Program-made: the position numbers and the translations under genes
In this document: positions 8,564-17,999 of the stretch, in pieces
Layout: the number at the start of each line of letters is the position of its first letter
How positions within the stretch are numbered: position 1 is the first letter of the stretch
Notes under the pieces: generated by a model
What the model was told of the DNA's origin: nothing
What the model saw: only the letters and a program-made list of their open reading frames with translations
Databases searched by the model: none
DNA from: Campylobacter sp. RM12651
GTDB lineage: Bacteria > Campylobacterota > Campylobacteria > Campylobacterales > Campylobacteraceae
Direction: 5' to 3'
Length of the DNA: 64,000 bases
Assembly: GCF_022369475.1 (NCBI RefSeq)
Contig: NZ_CP059600.1
Location: 248,001-312,000, forward strand

Positions 8564-8760
8564 AAAATCTCCTTTTTTAAAAATAAGACAAAATTATTCC
8601 TATTTTTGGTTACAAAATGATAACTCAAAATATAAGGAATTTAAAATGTGATTTAATAATACAAAAAATAATATATTTTTACTATTTTTTTTAAAAAATA
8701 TAGCTGTTTATTGTCTAAAAATATTTAGTATTCATCGTTTTTTTATTTTAGGAGAAGATT

Positions 8761-9363
8761 ATGAAAAAGATTTTATATTCTGTTTTAACTTTAGGGTTTT
8801 TAAGTTCTTATGCTAACGCTTACAATCATACGGGAATTGAGTTTGGCGTGGGAAGTGATAATGTATTAAATTCTAATATTTATTATAAAAATTATAACAA
8901 TATAGATGATTTAGTATATAGTGCAAATATAAGCGTATCAAAGCAAGAGAATAAAACTTATTATGGTAAGTATAAATATAACATTTATTCATTTGGTGCT
9001 TTAGGTGGTTATGCGATTGGCTTACCTTATCAAGAATTAGATGATGCGTTAAATATATTAGCCGGAGCTTATTATTACTCAATAAAGCCAAAATATGATG
9101 GTATTTCAAGCTCTACTTTAAATGGATTTGGTATTCAAGCTGGAGTGCATTATTCTGTAAAAATTATTGATAATGTAACAGCAGGTGGAGAAATATTTTT
9201 GCATCATGATTTTAAAGATTTAAATAGCACATATATTAGTGCTGGTGTTGAGGGAATTTATGATATTAATGAGAGCTTATATGTAAATGCTAAATTAGGC
9301 TATCAAGGTAGAAGTAATTTTTCTAACTCAAATCTATTAGTTGGTATAGGATACAACTTCTAA
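8761..9363 (+). CDS. small outer-membrane beta-barrel protein
   Basis: A 200-residue protein with a Sec signal (MKKILYSVLTLGFLSSYANA) and strands of alternating pattern. It ends in an aromatic residue (LLVGIGYNF), as BAM substrates do. The size suggests an 8-strand barrel of the porin-like/OmpA-barrel kind. The start has AGGAGA. Its stop overlaps the stop of truA on the other strand. Function not determinable. Confidence 0.68.
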   Translation: MKKILYSVLTLGFLSSYANAYNHTGIEFGVGSDNVLNSNIYYKNYNNIDDLVYSANISVSKQENKTYYGKYKYNIYSFGALGGYAIGLPYQELDDALNILAGAYYYSIKPKYDGISSSTLNGFGIQAGVHYSVKIIDNVTAGGEIFLHHDFKDLNSTYISAGVEGIYDINESLYVNAKLGYQGRSNFSNSNLLVGIGYNF

Positions 9364-10091
9364 TACATTATGCTTTTAAGATAAAGTCCGCTTGGTTTTG
9401 CAAGGGTTCTTGAGTGAATTTCCTTGCAAGCTAATTGTTCTTTTAATTCATCTATACTTAATTTTTTTTCATTTATTTTAAGTAAAAAATCAACCATCAA
9501 TCTAATCTGACCCCTTAAAAATCCATTAGCAAAAAAGTTCAAAACAACCAAATCTTTATACTTATAAATTCTAGTTTTATAAATAGTTCTAATGCTATTT
9601 TTATCATCATCAAGGCTTAAACAAAAATTAGCAAAATCATGCTCTCCTTCATATACTTTTAAAGCGTTTTTTAATAATTTTATATCAATTTCTTTTGAGT
9701 AATCACAGCAATATGCTTTATTAAAGGCGTTAAAATAAGGCGAGATTATATATCTATAGCTTCTAAGTTTTGCATCAAACCTAGGTTCAAATTCGCATTC
9801 TTTTATATGTTTTATATAAATACCATTTAGAGTATTGTTGAGTTTTTTTAATACAAAATCTTTATTTAATTTATAACTTGAACTAATTCTTGCCACATTG
9901 CAATTTGCATGCACTCCTTTATCAGTCCTACTAGCAAATATACTAGGCTTAAATACCCCAACACATTTTAAAGCATTATCAAGTGTATTTTGAACGCAAG
10001 TTAAATTTGGTTGCTTTGCTGAACCAAAAAATCTTGAACCATCATAGCTTAAGATTAGTTTGTATGTAAATTCTTTAGTATTTTTACACAA
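9360..10091 (-). CDS. truA: tRNA pseudouridine(38-40) synthase TruA
   Basis: A 243-residue protein with the TruA core: LSYDGSRFFG near the N-terminus and the catalytic loop ASRTDKGVHA with the invariant Asp. RYIISP and the GFLRGQIR segment follow, as in TruA. The enzyme converts U38-U40 of many tRNA anticodon arms to pseudouridine. It is convergent with the barrel gene (4-base overlap at the stops). The length is normal. Confidence 0.95.
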   Translation of the reverse strand: MCKNTKEFTYKLILSYDGSRFFGSAKQPNLTCVQNTLDNALKCVGVFKPSIFASRTDKGVHANCNVARISSSYKLNKDFVLKKLNNTLNGIYIKHIKECEFEPRFDAKLRSYRYIISPYFNAFNKAYCCDYSKEIDIKLLKNALKVYEGEHDFANFCLSLDDDKNSIRTIYKTRIYKYKDLVVLNFFANGFLRGQIRLMVDFLLKINEKKLSIDELKEQLACKEIHSRTLAKPSGLYLKSIMY

Positions 10092-10196
10092 ATTTTTGCC
10101 TTTTTTTATATATTTTTAATTTTTATTTATACAAATTTTTAAAAATTATTATAGAATGAAAGTTTTAACCTTAAAAAACCAAAAAAAGGGCTTATT

Positions 10197-11552
10197 TTGA
10201 ATAATACATTTTCTAAAATTGGATTTATTTTAGCAGTTGCTGGTTCTGCTGTTGGACTTGGAAATGCGTGGAAATTCCCTACAATGGTAGGAACTAATGG
10301 TGGTTCAGCCTTTGTAATGCTGTTTATTTTGCTTACTTTAGGCGTTGGATTTGTTATATTTTTGTGCGAGTTATATATCGGTAAAGCATCAAGGCTAGAC
10401 CCTGCTAGTGCTTATTATTTTTTAGCACCTAAGTATAAAAAACCTTGGTCTTTAGTAGGCTTTACAATGATTGGGGCTTTATTAATCGTTAGCTTTTATA
10501 GTGTGATTATTGGCTGGATAATTTATTATATTTATTATTCACTATCTACTATTTTTAATATAAATACACTTAGCACTCAAATCGCTGATAATAAAGAGCT
10601 TTTTATTAATTTAGTGGAAACTAATTTAAGTGCTTTGATAATATGTTTTAGTATAGTGTTTTTTATAGCCTTTTACACGGTGGCAAAAGGTGTTAAAAAT
10701 GGTATTGAAAAGCTAAATGTATTTATGATGCCAACATTATTTATAATGCTTTTATTAATGCTTTGCTATAGCTTTACTCAAGATGGTTTTAAAGACGCTT
10801 TTAATTTCTTATTTATGCCTGATTTTAGCAAGATTAATCAAGATTCTTTTTTAGACGCTTTAGGACTTGCTTGTTTTTCTTTAAGTATTGGAGCAGGTAG
10901 CATTATTACTTATTCAGCTAGTTTGCCTGAAAGAACTAATTTTGTAAGTTCAACTTTTTATATAATTTTTATAAATCTTTTAATAGGTCTTATGATGGGG
11001 CTTATTGTATTTAGTTTTATTTTTGAGTTTAATGCTGACCCTAGTGCACAAGGTCCTGGGCTTATTTTTATTTCTTTGATTTCGCTTTTTGCAAAACTTG
11101 GACTTTTAGGCAAAATATTAGCTATTACATTTTTTATAGCTTTATTTTTTGCAGGGATTACTAGTGCGGTTTCAATGATAGAGCCTTTTGTATTTTATCT
11201 AATAAACAAATTCAATTTCTCAAGGATAAAAGCTATTGTTTTAATTGGGGTAGTTGTTTATATTTTAGGGCTTTTATGTATATTTTCAAATATTGAATCT
11301 TATAAGGATAATTTAACATTTTTTGGAATGAATTTCTTTGATATTTTAGACAATGTTAGCTCAAATATCATTATGCCTTTTGGCTCATTTATGGCTGCAA
11401 TTTTTGTTGGGTTTTTTATTAGCAAGCAAGATTTAAAAGAAACCTTTATCCCTTATATGGGTGAGCTTGGGTTTAAAATATGGATATTTTTTGCAAGATT
11501 TGTTGCACCTATTGCTGTGCTTGTTATTGTGTATTTTAAATTTAAAGGATAA
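10197..11552 (+). CDS. NSS-family Na+-dependent amino-acid symporter, copy 1
   Basis: A 451-residue transporter of the neurotransmitter:sodium symporter (LeuT/SNF) family. The conserved first helix AGSAVGLGNAWKFPTMVG holds the unwound Na+/substrate site. About 11-12 membrane helices follow. It starts at TTG after AAAAAAGGG. The tandem paralogue starts 2 bases after its stop, so both are on one transcript. Substrates in this family are amino acids. The tandem pair is a common Campylobacter arrangement, but whether the products act together is not shown by the sequence. Confidence 0.9.
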   Translation: MNNTFSKIGFILAVAGSAVGLGNAWKFPTMVGTNGGSAFVMLFILLTLGVGFVIFLCELYIGKASRLDPASAYYFLAPKYKKPWSLVGFTMIGALLIVSFYSVIIGWIIYYIYYSLSTIFNINTLSTQIADNKELFINLVETNLSALIICFSIVFFIAFYTVAKGVKNGIEKLNVFMMPTLFIMLLLMLCYSFTQDGFKDAFNFLFMPDFSKINQDSFLDALGLACFSLSIGAGSIITYSASLPERTNFVSSTFYIIFINLLIGLMMGLIVFSFIFEFNADPSAQGPGLIFISLISLFAKLGLLGKILAITFFIALFFAGITSAVSMIEPFVFYLINKFNFSRIKAIVLIGVVVYILGLLCIFSNIESYKDNLTFFGMNFFDILDNVSSNIIMPFGSFMAAIFVGFFISKQDLKETFIPYMGELGFKIWIFFARFVAPIAVLVIVYFKFKG

Positions 11553-11554
11553 AA

Positions 11555-12937
11555 ATGAGAGAACAATTTTCTAAAATTGGCTTTATTTTAGCGATGGCAG
11601 GTTCTGCAGTTGGACTTGGAAATGCGTGGAAATTCCCTACAATGGTAGGAACTAATGGCGGTTCTATTTTTATATTGCTTTATTTAGTTTTAACATTTTT
11701 AGTAGCTTTTATGGTTTTTTTAGGAGAGCTTAGCATTGGTAAAATCACTCAAAAAGACGCTGTGAATGCTTTTAGCGATTTAGCAAAATCTAATAAAAAA
11801 GCTTGGGGATTTGCAGGATTTTTTATGATTGGAGCTATTTTAATAGTTTGTTTTTATAGCGTTGTAATAGGCTGGATTTTAAAATACATTTATTCTAGTT
11901 TTTTTGCTTTACCAAATTCTGTTAGTGAAGCTGGAGATTTATTTGGTAATTTATTGACAAAAGACTTATTATCTCAAATTATTTGCTTTAGCATAGTGTT
12001 TTTTATGATTTTTTGGGTTGTTAGTAAAGGAATTAAAAGTGGCATTGAAAAAATGAATGTATGGATGATGCCAAGTTTGTTTATATTATTAATTTTAATG
12101 CTTTTATATAGTTTTACTTTTGATGGATTCGTTAAGGCGTTTAGCTTTTTGTTTAAGCCTGATTTTTCTGTTTTATTTGTTGAAGATAAACTTAATATAA
12201 AATTAATTTTAGACGCTTTAGGGCTAAGCTTTTTTAGTCTTTCTATGGGTGTTTGCGTGGTTTTAACTTACGCTGCTAGTTTGCCAGAAAATATAAATGT
12301 GATTAAATCAACTTTATCAATTATTTTTATAAATATTTTAGTTGGTATTATGATGGGGCTTATTGTATTTACATTTGTTTTTGAATACGGAGCAAATGCA
12401 AGCGAGCAAGGGCCAGGACTTATATTTGTAAGCCTTATGAGTTTATTTTCAAATCTTGGAATTATTGGAAATATACTTGCGATTGCATTTTTTATAGCAT
12501 TACTCTTTGCTGGGCTTACTAGTGCTGTTTCAATGATTGAACCTTTTGCTTTTTATTTAATAAATAAATTTGGAATTTCAAGAAAACTTGCTCTAATTTA
12601 TATAGGTATTTTTGTTTATATTATGGGGATATTTTGCATATTAGGTTTTAATAATGAATATTCTTCAATTTTTACATTTTTTGATAAAAGTATATTTGAT
12701 ATATTAGATTATTTAACTTCTAATATTTTAATGCCATTATCAGCGATTATTACTTGTATTTTCGTAGGATTTTTCGTAGAAGTGAATAAACTTAAAACTT
12801 TATTTATTCCTTATATGGGTGAGTTTGGATTTAAAATATGGTTATTGTTTATAAGATTTATTTGTCCTATTGTAATACTTATAATAATGTTAGAGAATTT
12901 AGGTCTAACTAAGTATTTAAAGTCTATGTTTTTTTAA
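11555..12937 (+). CDS. NSS-family Na+-dependent amino-acid symporter, copy 2
   Basis: A 460-residue paralogue of the preceding gene with the same first-helix motif (AGSAVGLGNAWKFP) and the same overall topology, but many differences elsewhere, so the duplication is old. AAAGGA just inside the end of copy 1 serves as ribosome site. The C-terminal helices and the PYMGEFGFKIW element match copy 1. Probably an amino-acid symporter; substrate unknown. Confidence 0.9.
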   Translation: MREQFSKIGFILAMAGSAVGLGNAWKFPTMVGTNGGSIFILLYLVLTFLVAFMVFLGELSIGKITQKDAVNAFSDLAKSNKKAWGFAGFFMIGAILIVCFYSVVIGWILKYIYSSFFALPNSVSEAGDLFGNLLTKDLLSQIICFSIVFFMIFWVVSKGIKSGIEKMNVWMMPSLFILLILMLLYSFTFDGFVKAFSFLFKPDFSVLFVEDKLNIKLILDALGLSFFSLSMGVCVVLTYAASLPENINVIKSTLSIIFINILVGIMMGLIVFTFVFEYGANASEQGPGLIFVSLMSLFSNLGIIGNILAIAFFIALLFAGLTSAVSMIEPFAFYLINKFGISRKLALIYIGIFVYIMGIFCILGFNNEYSSIFTFFDKSIFDILDYLTSNILMPLSAIITCIFVGFFVEVNKLKTLFIPYMGEFGFKIWLLFIRFICPIVILIIMLENLGLTKYLKSMFF

Positions 12938-13054
12938 GATATATTTTTAACTAAGACTTATAAAAATTTATTAAAATTTGAAAAAAAGTATAATTTTAAG
13001 AATATTTAAAGTTTGGTTTAGTTAGTATTTATATTTCAAACTAAACTCATTTAG

Positions 13055-13070
13055 CCCCGTTAAAACGGGG
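13055..13070 (+). terminator. GC-rich hairpin after the symporter pair
   Basis: CCCCGTTAAAACGGGG forms a compact hairpin, conspicuous in this AT-rich sequence. The bases after it are not T-rich. It is the main feature in the 263-base gap before 13201. Confidence 0.5.
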
Positions 13071-13200
13071 TAAATATAAAATATATCTTAAATATACCGC
13101 TAGTTAAATTAGTAACTTGAGTAGAAAAGTTACTAATTTTAAAAATTATTTCGCTATTATTTATTTAATTTAATATTTTAAGCTTAAATAAAGGATTATT

Positions 13201-14661
13201 ATGAATGCAAATGTATTAGCTCAAATTCAATCTACATTAAAAACTTTAGGCGTGAAAGCTGATGAAAAAGAAATCTACGAAAAAATCAATGCAAAAAAGT
13301 TAAAATTAATATGGCTACATTTTAGCGAATGCACAGGCTGTAGTGAGAGCTTTATTAGAAGTGAGAGTATTGGTCTTGATGATTTGATTTTTGATTTTAT
13401 AGATTTAATCTATCACGAAACTTATATGGCAGCTAGTGGATTTTTAGCTGAAGATTTATTAGAAATTAAAGAGCCATTTTTATTAGTAGTTGAAGGTGCT
13501 ATTGCTAGTAATGAGTTTTATACAAGTGGTGCTCCAGCTCACTCTGCTTTACATAAATTAAAAGAATTAACTAATCGTGCAAGTTGTGTTTATGCTGTAG
13601 GTTCATGCTCATCTTATGGTGGTATTCAAGCAGCTAAGCCAAATCCTACTAATTCTATTAGTATTGAAGATATTTTAGAAGGTGCTGTATTAATTCCTGG
13701 TTGTCCTCCAAGTGAGAGCAATATCATTGCTAGTATTTTACATTTTGCGTTTTTTGATAAAGCTCCTACATTAGATGATAATAATCGTCCTGCTTTTGCT
13801 TATTCAAAATGCTTACACGATATGTGCGAAAGGAAAATAGCTTTTGAGAGTGGGGAATTTGTTGAAGAATTTGGAGATGAAGCAGCTAAATCGGGTGCTT
13901 GTTTGTTTAAAGTAGGGTGCAAAGGGCCATATACTTTTAATAATTGTCCTAAGACAAAGTTTAATGCTAAAACTTCTTGGCCGGTTCAAGCAGGGCATGG
14001 CTGTATTGCCTGTAGCGAAAGAGATTTTTGGGATAATTACGGCGTTTATGAACAATCACTCGCTAGTTCTTACGCACAAACTAAAAGAGCAAGGTGTTAT
14101 GATGATTTAGCTAGATTTAATAAGAGCGATGAGGTTGTTGTAAGAGATGATGGGATTTATATTAATAATGAATTATCAGCTTTTTTAGAATTTGAAAGTA
14201 AAAATCACGCAGAATTATTAAATAAAAACAAATTAGGCGCTAAGTTATTAGCAAATTATAAAGAAAAATTTGGCTTAAACCTTGAAGGAGATAGCGAGAT
14301 TTTAAATACTTTTAGTGGTATTTTAATAAGCTCGGCAAATATTTTAGGACTTAAATTAAGCTTAACCGAACTTCTTGATTTAGCTAATAAATATGAAATA
14401 GGAATTGCTAGTGGGCTTGATTTTAAATTAGCTAAAAAACCTATTTTAATGGATGTTAGTAAGTCTTTTAGATTGATTTTGATATATCGTTTAGGCGGAC
14501 TTGATGATATTGCAATTTTGTTTGGTGTTGTTGATAGTATTGCTTCAATGATAGCGAAATCTTTAAAAATGCTAGAGTGTAAGAGTGTAAAGTTTGAAGG
14601 AGAATTATTCAAACATCAAATATTAGTTGATAGATTGAATTATCACTTAAGAAATTTCTAA
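13201..14661 (+). CDS. orphan NiFe-hydrogenase small-subunit protein (HydA2-like)
   Basis: A 486-residue protein whose N-terminal half is a NiFe-hydrogenase small subunit. It has the CTGC of the proximal cluster (ECTGCSES), then VGSCSSYGG and PGCPP. The Cys-rich region SKCLHDMC ... GACLFKVGCKGPYTFNNC ... GCIACSE would hold further Fe-S clusters. There is no Tat signal, so it is cytoplasmic. The extra C-terminal part (about 200 residues) is unlike normal small subunits. No large subunit, maturation gene or cytochrome lies nearby. C. jejuni has a comparable orphan (hydA2). The role is probably in electron transfer rather than as a full hydrogenase. Confidence 0.82.
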   Translation: MNANVLAQIQSTLKTLGVKADEKEIYEKINAKKLKLIWLHFSECTGCSESFIRSESIGLDDLIFDFIDLIYHETYMAASGFLAEDLLEIKEPFLLVVEGAIASNEFYTSGAPAHSALHKLKELTNRASCVYAVGSCSSYGGIQAAKPNPTNSISIEDILEGAVLIPGCPPSESNIIASILHFAFFDKAPTLDDNNRPAFAYSKCLHDMCERKIAFESGEFVEEFGDEAAKSGACLFKVGCKGPYTFNNCPKTKFNAKTSWPVQAGHGCIACSERDFWDNYGVYEQSLASSYAQTKRARCYDDLARFNKSDEVVVRDDGIYINNELSAFLEFESKNHAELLNKNKLGAKLLANYKEKFGLNLEGDSEILNTFSGILISSANILGLKLSLTELLDLANKYEIGIASGLDFKLAKKPILMDVSKSFRLILIYRLGGLDDIAILFGVVDSIASMIAKSLKMLECKSVKFEGELFKHQILVDRLNYHLRNF

Positions 14662-14667
14662 GAATTT

Positions 14668-14692
14668 GAATTAAGAATTTATTTCTTAATTC
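14668..14692. terminator. terminator between convergent genes
   Basis: GAATTAAGA pairs with TCTTAATTC around a 7-base AT loop, directly between the stops of the hydrogenase-like gene and the minus-strand gene. Confidence 0.6.
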
Positions 14693-15364
14693 TTATAAAT
14701 ATTTATCTAAATTATCTTTATATTTTAGGCTTAATCTTAAATAAAGTTCATTTATTTCATTTTTAAATTCTTCGTTTTTGTAAGCATTTAAGAAATTGTT
14801 TGTATGCAAAATCTCTTTTTTGTTTTCACAATTATCAAGGTATAAATCTTTTAAATAAAGTTTAAGGTATTTGACTAAAAGCTCTAATGCTCTAAATATA
14901 AAAATTATTATTGGCTCATTTGAGATTTGCTTTACATTTAATAAAAATTGTGCTTTTAAATTATCAAAATCATACTTTATCAAAGGACAAGGATGAGATG
15001 AAAAATCTTTATAAAATAAATCATACAAACTAATTGCATTTATATCCAAAACCAACCCATCATCATTAACTAAAGCAAAAAATGGATATAACTTACAAGC
15101 TAAAGGACGAAAAGTGCATAAGCCTTTATAAGAGCATTTGACAAAGCATAAAGTGATTGTTTTTTCACATTTTAATTTGTAATCAATACTTGCAACTAGA
15201 TTTAGATTGGTTTTATCTTTAATGTATTCATACTCGCTTTTTAGCATAGGAATTATTGTATCAAAAGGCTTATCTGCATTACAGCAATGCCCGTTGCAAG
15301 ATTTGTAGCAATCTTTAAAATAAATTATTTCTAATTCTTCAAGCTTTTTGAAAAAACTCATCAA
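14693..15364 (-). CDS. YkgJ-family cysteine-cluster protein
   Basis: A 223-residue cytoplasmic protein with the YkgJ metal-cluster pattern. CYKSCNGHCC lies near the N-terminus, and CSYKGLCTFRPLACKLYPFF follows, together giving the Cys set that binds Zn or an Fe-S cluster. The biochemical role of the family is unsettled. It overlaps the end of the preceding hydrolase gene by 26 bases, so translation is coupled. Confidence 0.75.
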   Translation of the reverse strand: MMSFFKKLEELEIIYFKDCYKSCNGHCCNADKPFDTIIPMLKSEYEYIKDKTNLNLVASIDYKLKCEKTITLCFVKCSYKGLCTFRPLACKLYPFFALVNDDGLVLDINAISLYDLFYKDFSSHPCPLIKYDFDNLKAQFLLNVKQISNEPIIIFIFRALELLVKYLKLYLKDLYLDNCENKKEILHTNNFLNAYKNEEFKNEINELYLRLSLKYKDNLDKYL

Positions 15365-16067
15365 TAAAAGGCGTTAAATCATTTTGCATAAAGAAAAAAT
15401 GATTTCCATTAAAGGTAATTAGTTTTGAGTTTTTGATTAAACCTTGCATTTTATTTGCTATGCTAAGTGGTGTTGCAGTGTCGCTTTCGCCCCATAATAG
15501 CAAGGTTTTTGTGTTGATTTTGCTAATTTCATTTTGATAGTCTTCATCAACTACATTTTTAAAAGTTTCATACATAATAGGGCTTAGCGTAGCACCATCT
15601 TTACTAGCTAAAAATCTTCTTATATTTTTAAATCCTAATTTATTTAAGCATTTTGCAAGAAAGATTTTTAGCTTTACTTTAGGGCTTTTTGGTAGTTTTA
15701 GCCCAGCACTAGCACATAAAATCAACGCATCATAATCATTCTTACTAGCCATTAGACAAGCAATTTTGCCACCATAAGAATGACCTAGCAAAATATCAAC
15801 TTTTATATCTAATGCTTTTATAAATTCATTTGTCAAATTAAGATAATCAATAGAGTTAAAAGCATAACTTGGCTCATCACTTCCACCAAATCCTGCAAAG
15901 TCTAAAAATATCATTTGCTTACAATGTTTGCTTAAAGATTTTGTGAAAAATTGCTCCATTAGTTCTTTATTAGCACCCCAGCCGTGCATTATTAAAGCTA
16001 CTTTTTCTCCATTTCCTTGTCTTATTAGATAACTTAGCCCGAGATTTTTTATATTAATTCTTGCCAT
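15339..16067 (-). CDS. alpha/beta-hydrolase
   Basis: A 242-residue alpha/beta-hydrolase fold protein. The oxyanion segment is MHGWGAN, the nucleophile elbow GHSYGG carries the catalytic Ser, the acid is in WGESDTATP, and the His is in FNGNHFFF. The substrate is unknown; esterase or C-C hydrolase are typical. The gene starts inside the end of the small antitoxin-like gene (14-base overlap) and ends inside the YkgJ gene, giving a tight three-gene operon. Confidence 0.82.
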   Translation of the reverse strand: MARINIKNLGLSYLIRQGNGEKVALIMHGWGANKELMEQFFTKSLSKHCKQMIFLDFAGFGGSDEPSYAFNSIDYLNLTNEFIKALDIKVDILLGHSYGGKIACLMASKNDYDALILCASAGLKLPKSPKVKLKIFLAKCLNKLGFKNIRRFLASKDGATLSPIMYETFKNVVDEDYQNEISKINTKTLLLWGESDTATPLSIANKMQGLIKNSKLITFNGNHFFFMQNDLTPFIDEFFQKA

Positions 16068-16269
16068 TTTTTTTATCCTTATAAATAGCTTCTAAAATTA
16101 CTAAAGCGTTTTGTAATTTTTCGTATTCAGCAAGGTTTAGCATAACACATTGGAATTTGTTATTTTTTACTACGAAGACTTTTTTATTTCCTTCAATTTT
16201 TTTTAAAATTGCAGAAAAATTACGAACTACATCAGTAGCTGAAAATATCTCATCTTGGCTAAATTTCAT
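16054..16269 (-). CDS. Phd/YefM-like antitoxin-type protein without a toxin
   Basis: A 71-residue protein with the fold signature of Phd/YefM antitoxins: SATDVVRNFSAILKKIEG (DNA-binding N-terminus) and VVKNNKFQCVMLNLAEYEKL. Such proteins repress their own promoter and neutralise a downstream toxin. Here the downstream gene is an alpha/beta-hydrolase, overlapping by 14 bases, not a RelE or Doc toxin. It may be a stand-alone regulator or the remnant of a toxin-antitoxin pair. Confidence 0.65.
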   Translation of the reverse strand: MKFSQDEIFSATDVVRNFSAILKKIEGNKKVFVVKNNKFQCVMLNLAEYEKLQNALVILEAIYKDKKNGKN

Positions 16270-16333
16270 ATTTTTCCTTTTGTGATTTTAAATAATAAAG
16301 CAAAAACTAATCCAAAACCACATTCGCTAAAAA

Positions 16334-16558
16334 TTAGCGAATGTTAGAGCTTTTATTATTTAAATCATATAGGTGTTTAGCCCAAATCGTAATTATACAA
16401 AATGCAAAAATTGAACTAAAAAATATCATTAAATTATATAGTTTTGCATCAAGATATAAGGCACATACAAATGCTATTGCAAATAAAATATAACTTGCTT
16501 TTTTATAATCAATACTAAGGCAGATTGCTCCTATTAAATTAATTAATATTATTAACAT
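16334..16558 (-). CDS. small two- or three-helix membrane protein
   Basis: A 74-residue very hydrophobic protein with segments around residues 1-14, 18-40 and 45-65, ending in a short charged tail. It overlaps the end of the PepSY membrane gene by 20 bases, so it is in the same operon. Probably an accessory to that iron/membrane protein. No family recognised. Confidence 0.5.
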   Translation of the reverse strand: MLIILINLIGAICLSIDYKKASYILFAIAFVCALYLDAKLYNLMIFFSSIFAFCIITIWAKHLYDLNNKSSNIR

Positions 16559-17954
16559 TTGCTCTCCTTAAATTAATAATTAATCCTAAAATTATAAGTA
16601 ATATAACAAAGTCAAACATCATTGTTATAAATACAAAACCGCTAATACAAATATCAGATATTAATAATGCCAATAAAATAATTAAGCTAATTATCATTAG
16701 ATTTTTAGTTTTATTTACAAAAATATAGCTAAGAATAATGCTTAATATAAAGCTTATTAAAAATGCAAATTGTTCTACTTGCATATTTTGAGTAAGTTTA
16801 TTAGCGATAAAATAAATAGCAGTAGCATTTAAAGATGGATAAAACGCTGCATAAGCAATTGCTTTATAAAGTAGATTATCTTTATGTTTTTTACTAGCTA
16901 ATAATAAAGCTTTGTATATAAATAAGCAAGTAAATATTCCACATAAAAATAAAATAAAATAAAGTTGAAAATCAGCAAACATAACTCTATGAATATTAAA
17001 AAATATTTCATAAATTGATGAAAATGCACTTAGTTTGCTTTCTTTTGGAGTTTGTTTTACATTAGCTTCGCTATCAAAAACATAGCTTTTATTACTTTTT
17101 GTATTAATTGATGGCATTATATTTTTATCATCATTTAAAGTAATTGCAAATTCTTTTGTGCTTTTATTTAAAACAATTGTTATATTTTTTGTATTTTCTA
17201 AATTATTAATAGCCTTGCTAATTAAATTTGTATCAAAAATAAAACTTTTATCACTATTTGTATTTGCGTTACTTGGTGTTTTTGCTTGTTTAGTGGTAGT
17301 TGTAGTAAATAATTTTTCTATATCTTTAATGTAATTTATGCCTATTCCACTAAGTGCTAAGATGAATAAAAATGAACCCACAAAAAGTCCAGCAACTATG
17401 TGAAAATCAAATAATCTTGCTAAATCATTTTTCACATTAATTTTATTGAAATTCTTTTTATTCCAAATCAAAATCCCACTTATATATAAAAATATTATCC
17501 CAGCTGCAAAAATACTAACAATTGCTTCTAAGAAATCTTTAAAACTACCATTAATAGGCAATAATTTATAATGAATGCTAGTTAAAAATTTAGCTCCTAA
17601 AGTGCTTGTTTTATTTAGTATATTTTCTCCATCAAAATAGCTTATATTACTTTTTCTTTCGCCTTTTGTTGAATTAGAATTATAATAATTAATCTCATAT
17701 AAATTATTATAATAACTAGGAGTTTTGATAGATATAAAATCGTAATCTTTATATTTTTCTTGTGCGTAATTAATAGCACTACTTAATCCATTTATATCAT
17801 TATTTAAGATAGTTTTGCTTTCGTGCAATTTTGGCTGCATATAAAAATCAATTTCATTTCTAAAATAACTAATGGTTCCAAAAAAGGTTATTATAAAAAG
17901 TAACCAACAAGCATAAATTCCAATGTAAGAATGTAATTTTCTAAGTGTTTTCAT
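16539..17954 (-). CDS. PepSY-associated transmembrane protein
   Basis: A 471-residue inner-membrane protein of the PepSY_TM (PiuB-like) type. The first helix is preceded by LRKLHSYIGIYACWLL, a family signature. Further helices lie around residues 140-165 and 185-215. Two periplasmic domains separate them, and a cluster of helices fills the last 130 residues. Relatives are often iron-regulated and assist siderophore or haem iron handling by reducing or passing the metal. It follows a small periplasmic PepSY-like protein and precedes a small membrane protein. Confidence 0.75.
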   Translation of the reverse strand: MKTLRKLHSYIGIYACWLLFIITFFGTISYFRNEIDFYMQPKLHESKTILNNDINGLSSAINYAQEKYKDYDFISIKTPSYYNNLYEINYYNSNSTKGERKSNISYFDGENILNKTSTLGAKFLTSIHYKLLPINGSFKDFLEAIVSIFAAGIIFLYISGILIWNKKNFNKINVKNDLARLFDFHIVAGLFVGSFLFILALSGIGINYIKDIEKLFTTTTTKQAKTPSNANTNSDKSFIFDTNLISKAINNLENTKNITIVLNKSTKEFAITLNDDKNIMPSINTKSNKSYVFDSEANVKQTPKESKLSAFSSIYEIFFNIHRVMFADFQLYFILFLCGIFTCLFIYKALLLASKKHKDNLLYKAIAYAAFYPSLNATAIYFIANKLTQNMQVEQFAFLISFILSIILSYIFVNKTKNLMIISLIILLALLISDICISGFVFITMMFDFVILLIILGLIINLRRANVNNIN

Positions 17955-17969
17955 ATCTTTCCTAATCTT

Positions 17970-17992
17970 AGGAATTTCAAATTGAAATTCCT
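17970..17992 (-). terminator. intercistronic hairpin in the PepSY operon
   Basis: AGGAATTTCAA and TTGAAATTCCT form an 11-bp stem with almost no spacer, in the 45-base gap between the small PepSY-like gene and the membrane gene. It may act as an attenuator or processing site that sets their ratio. Confidence 0.5.
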
Positions 17993-17999
17993 ATTGTTT

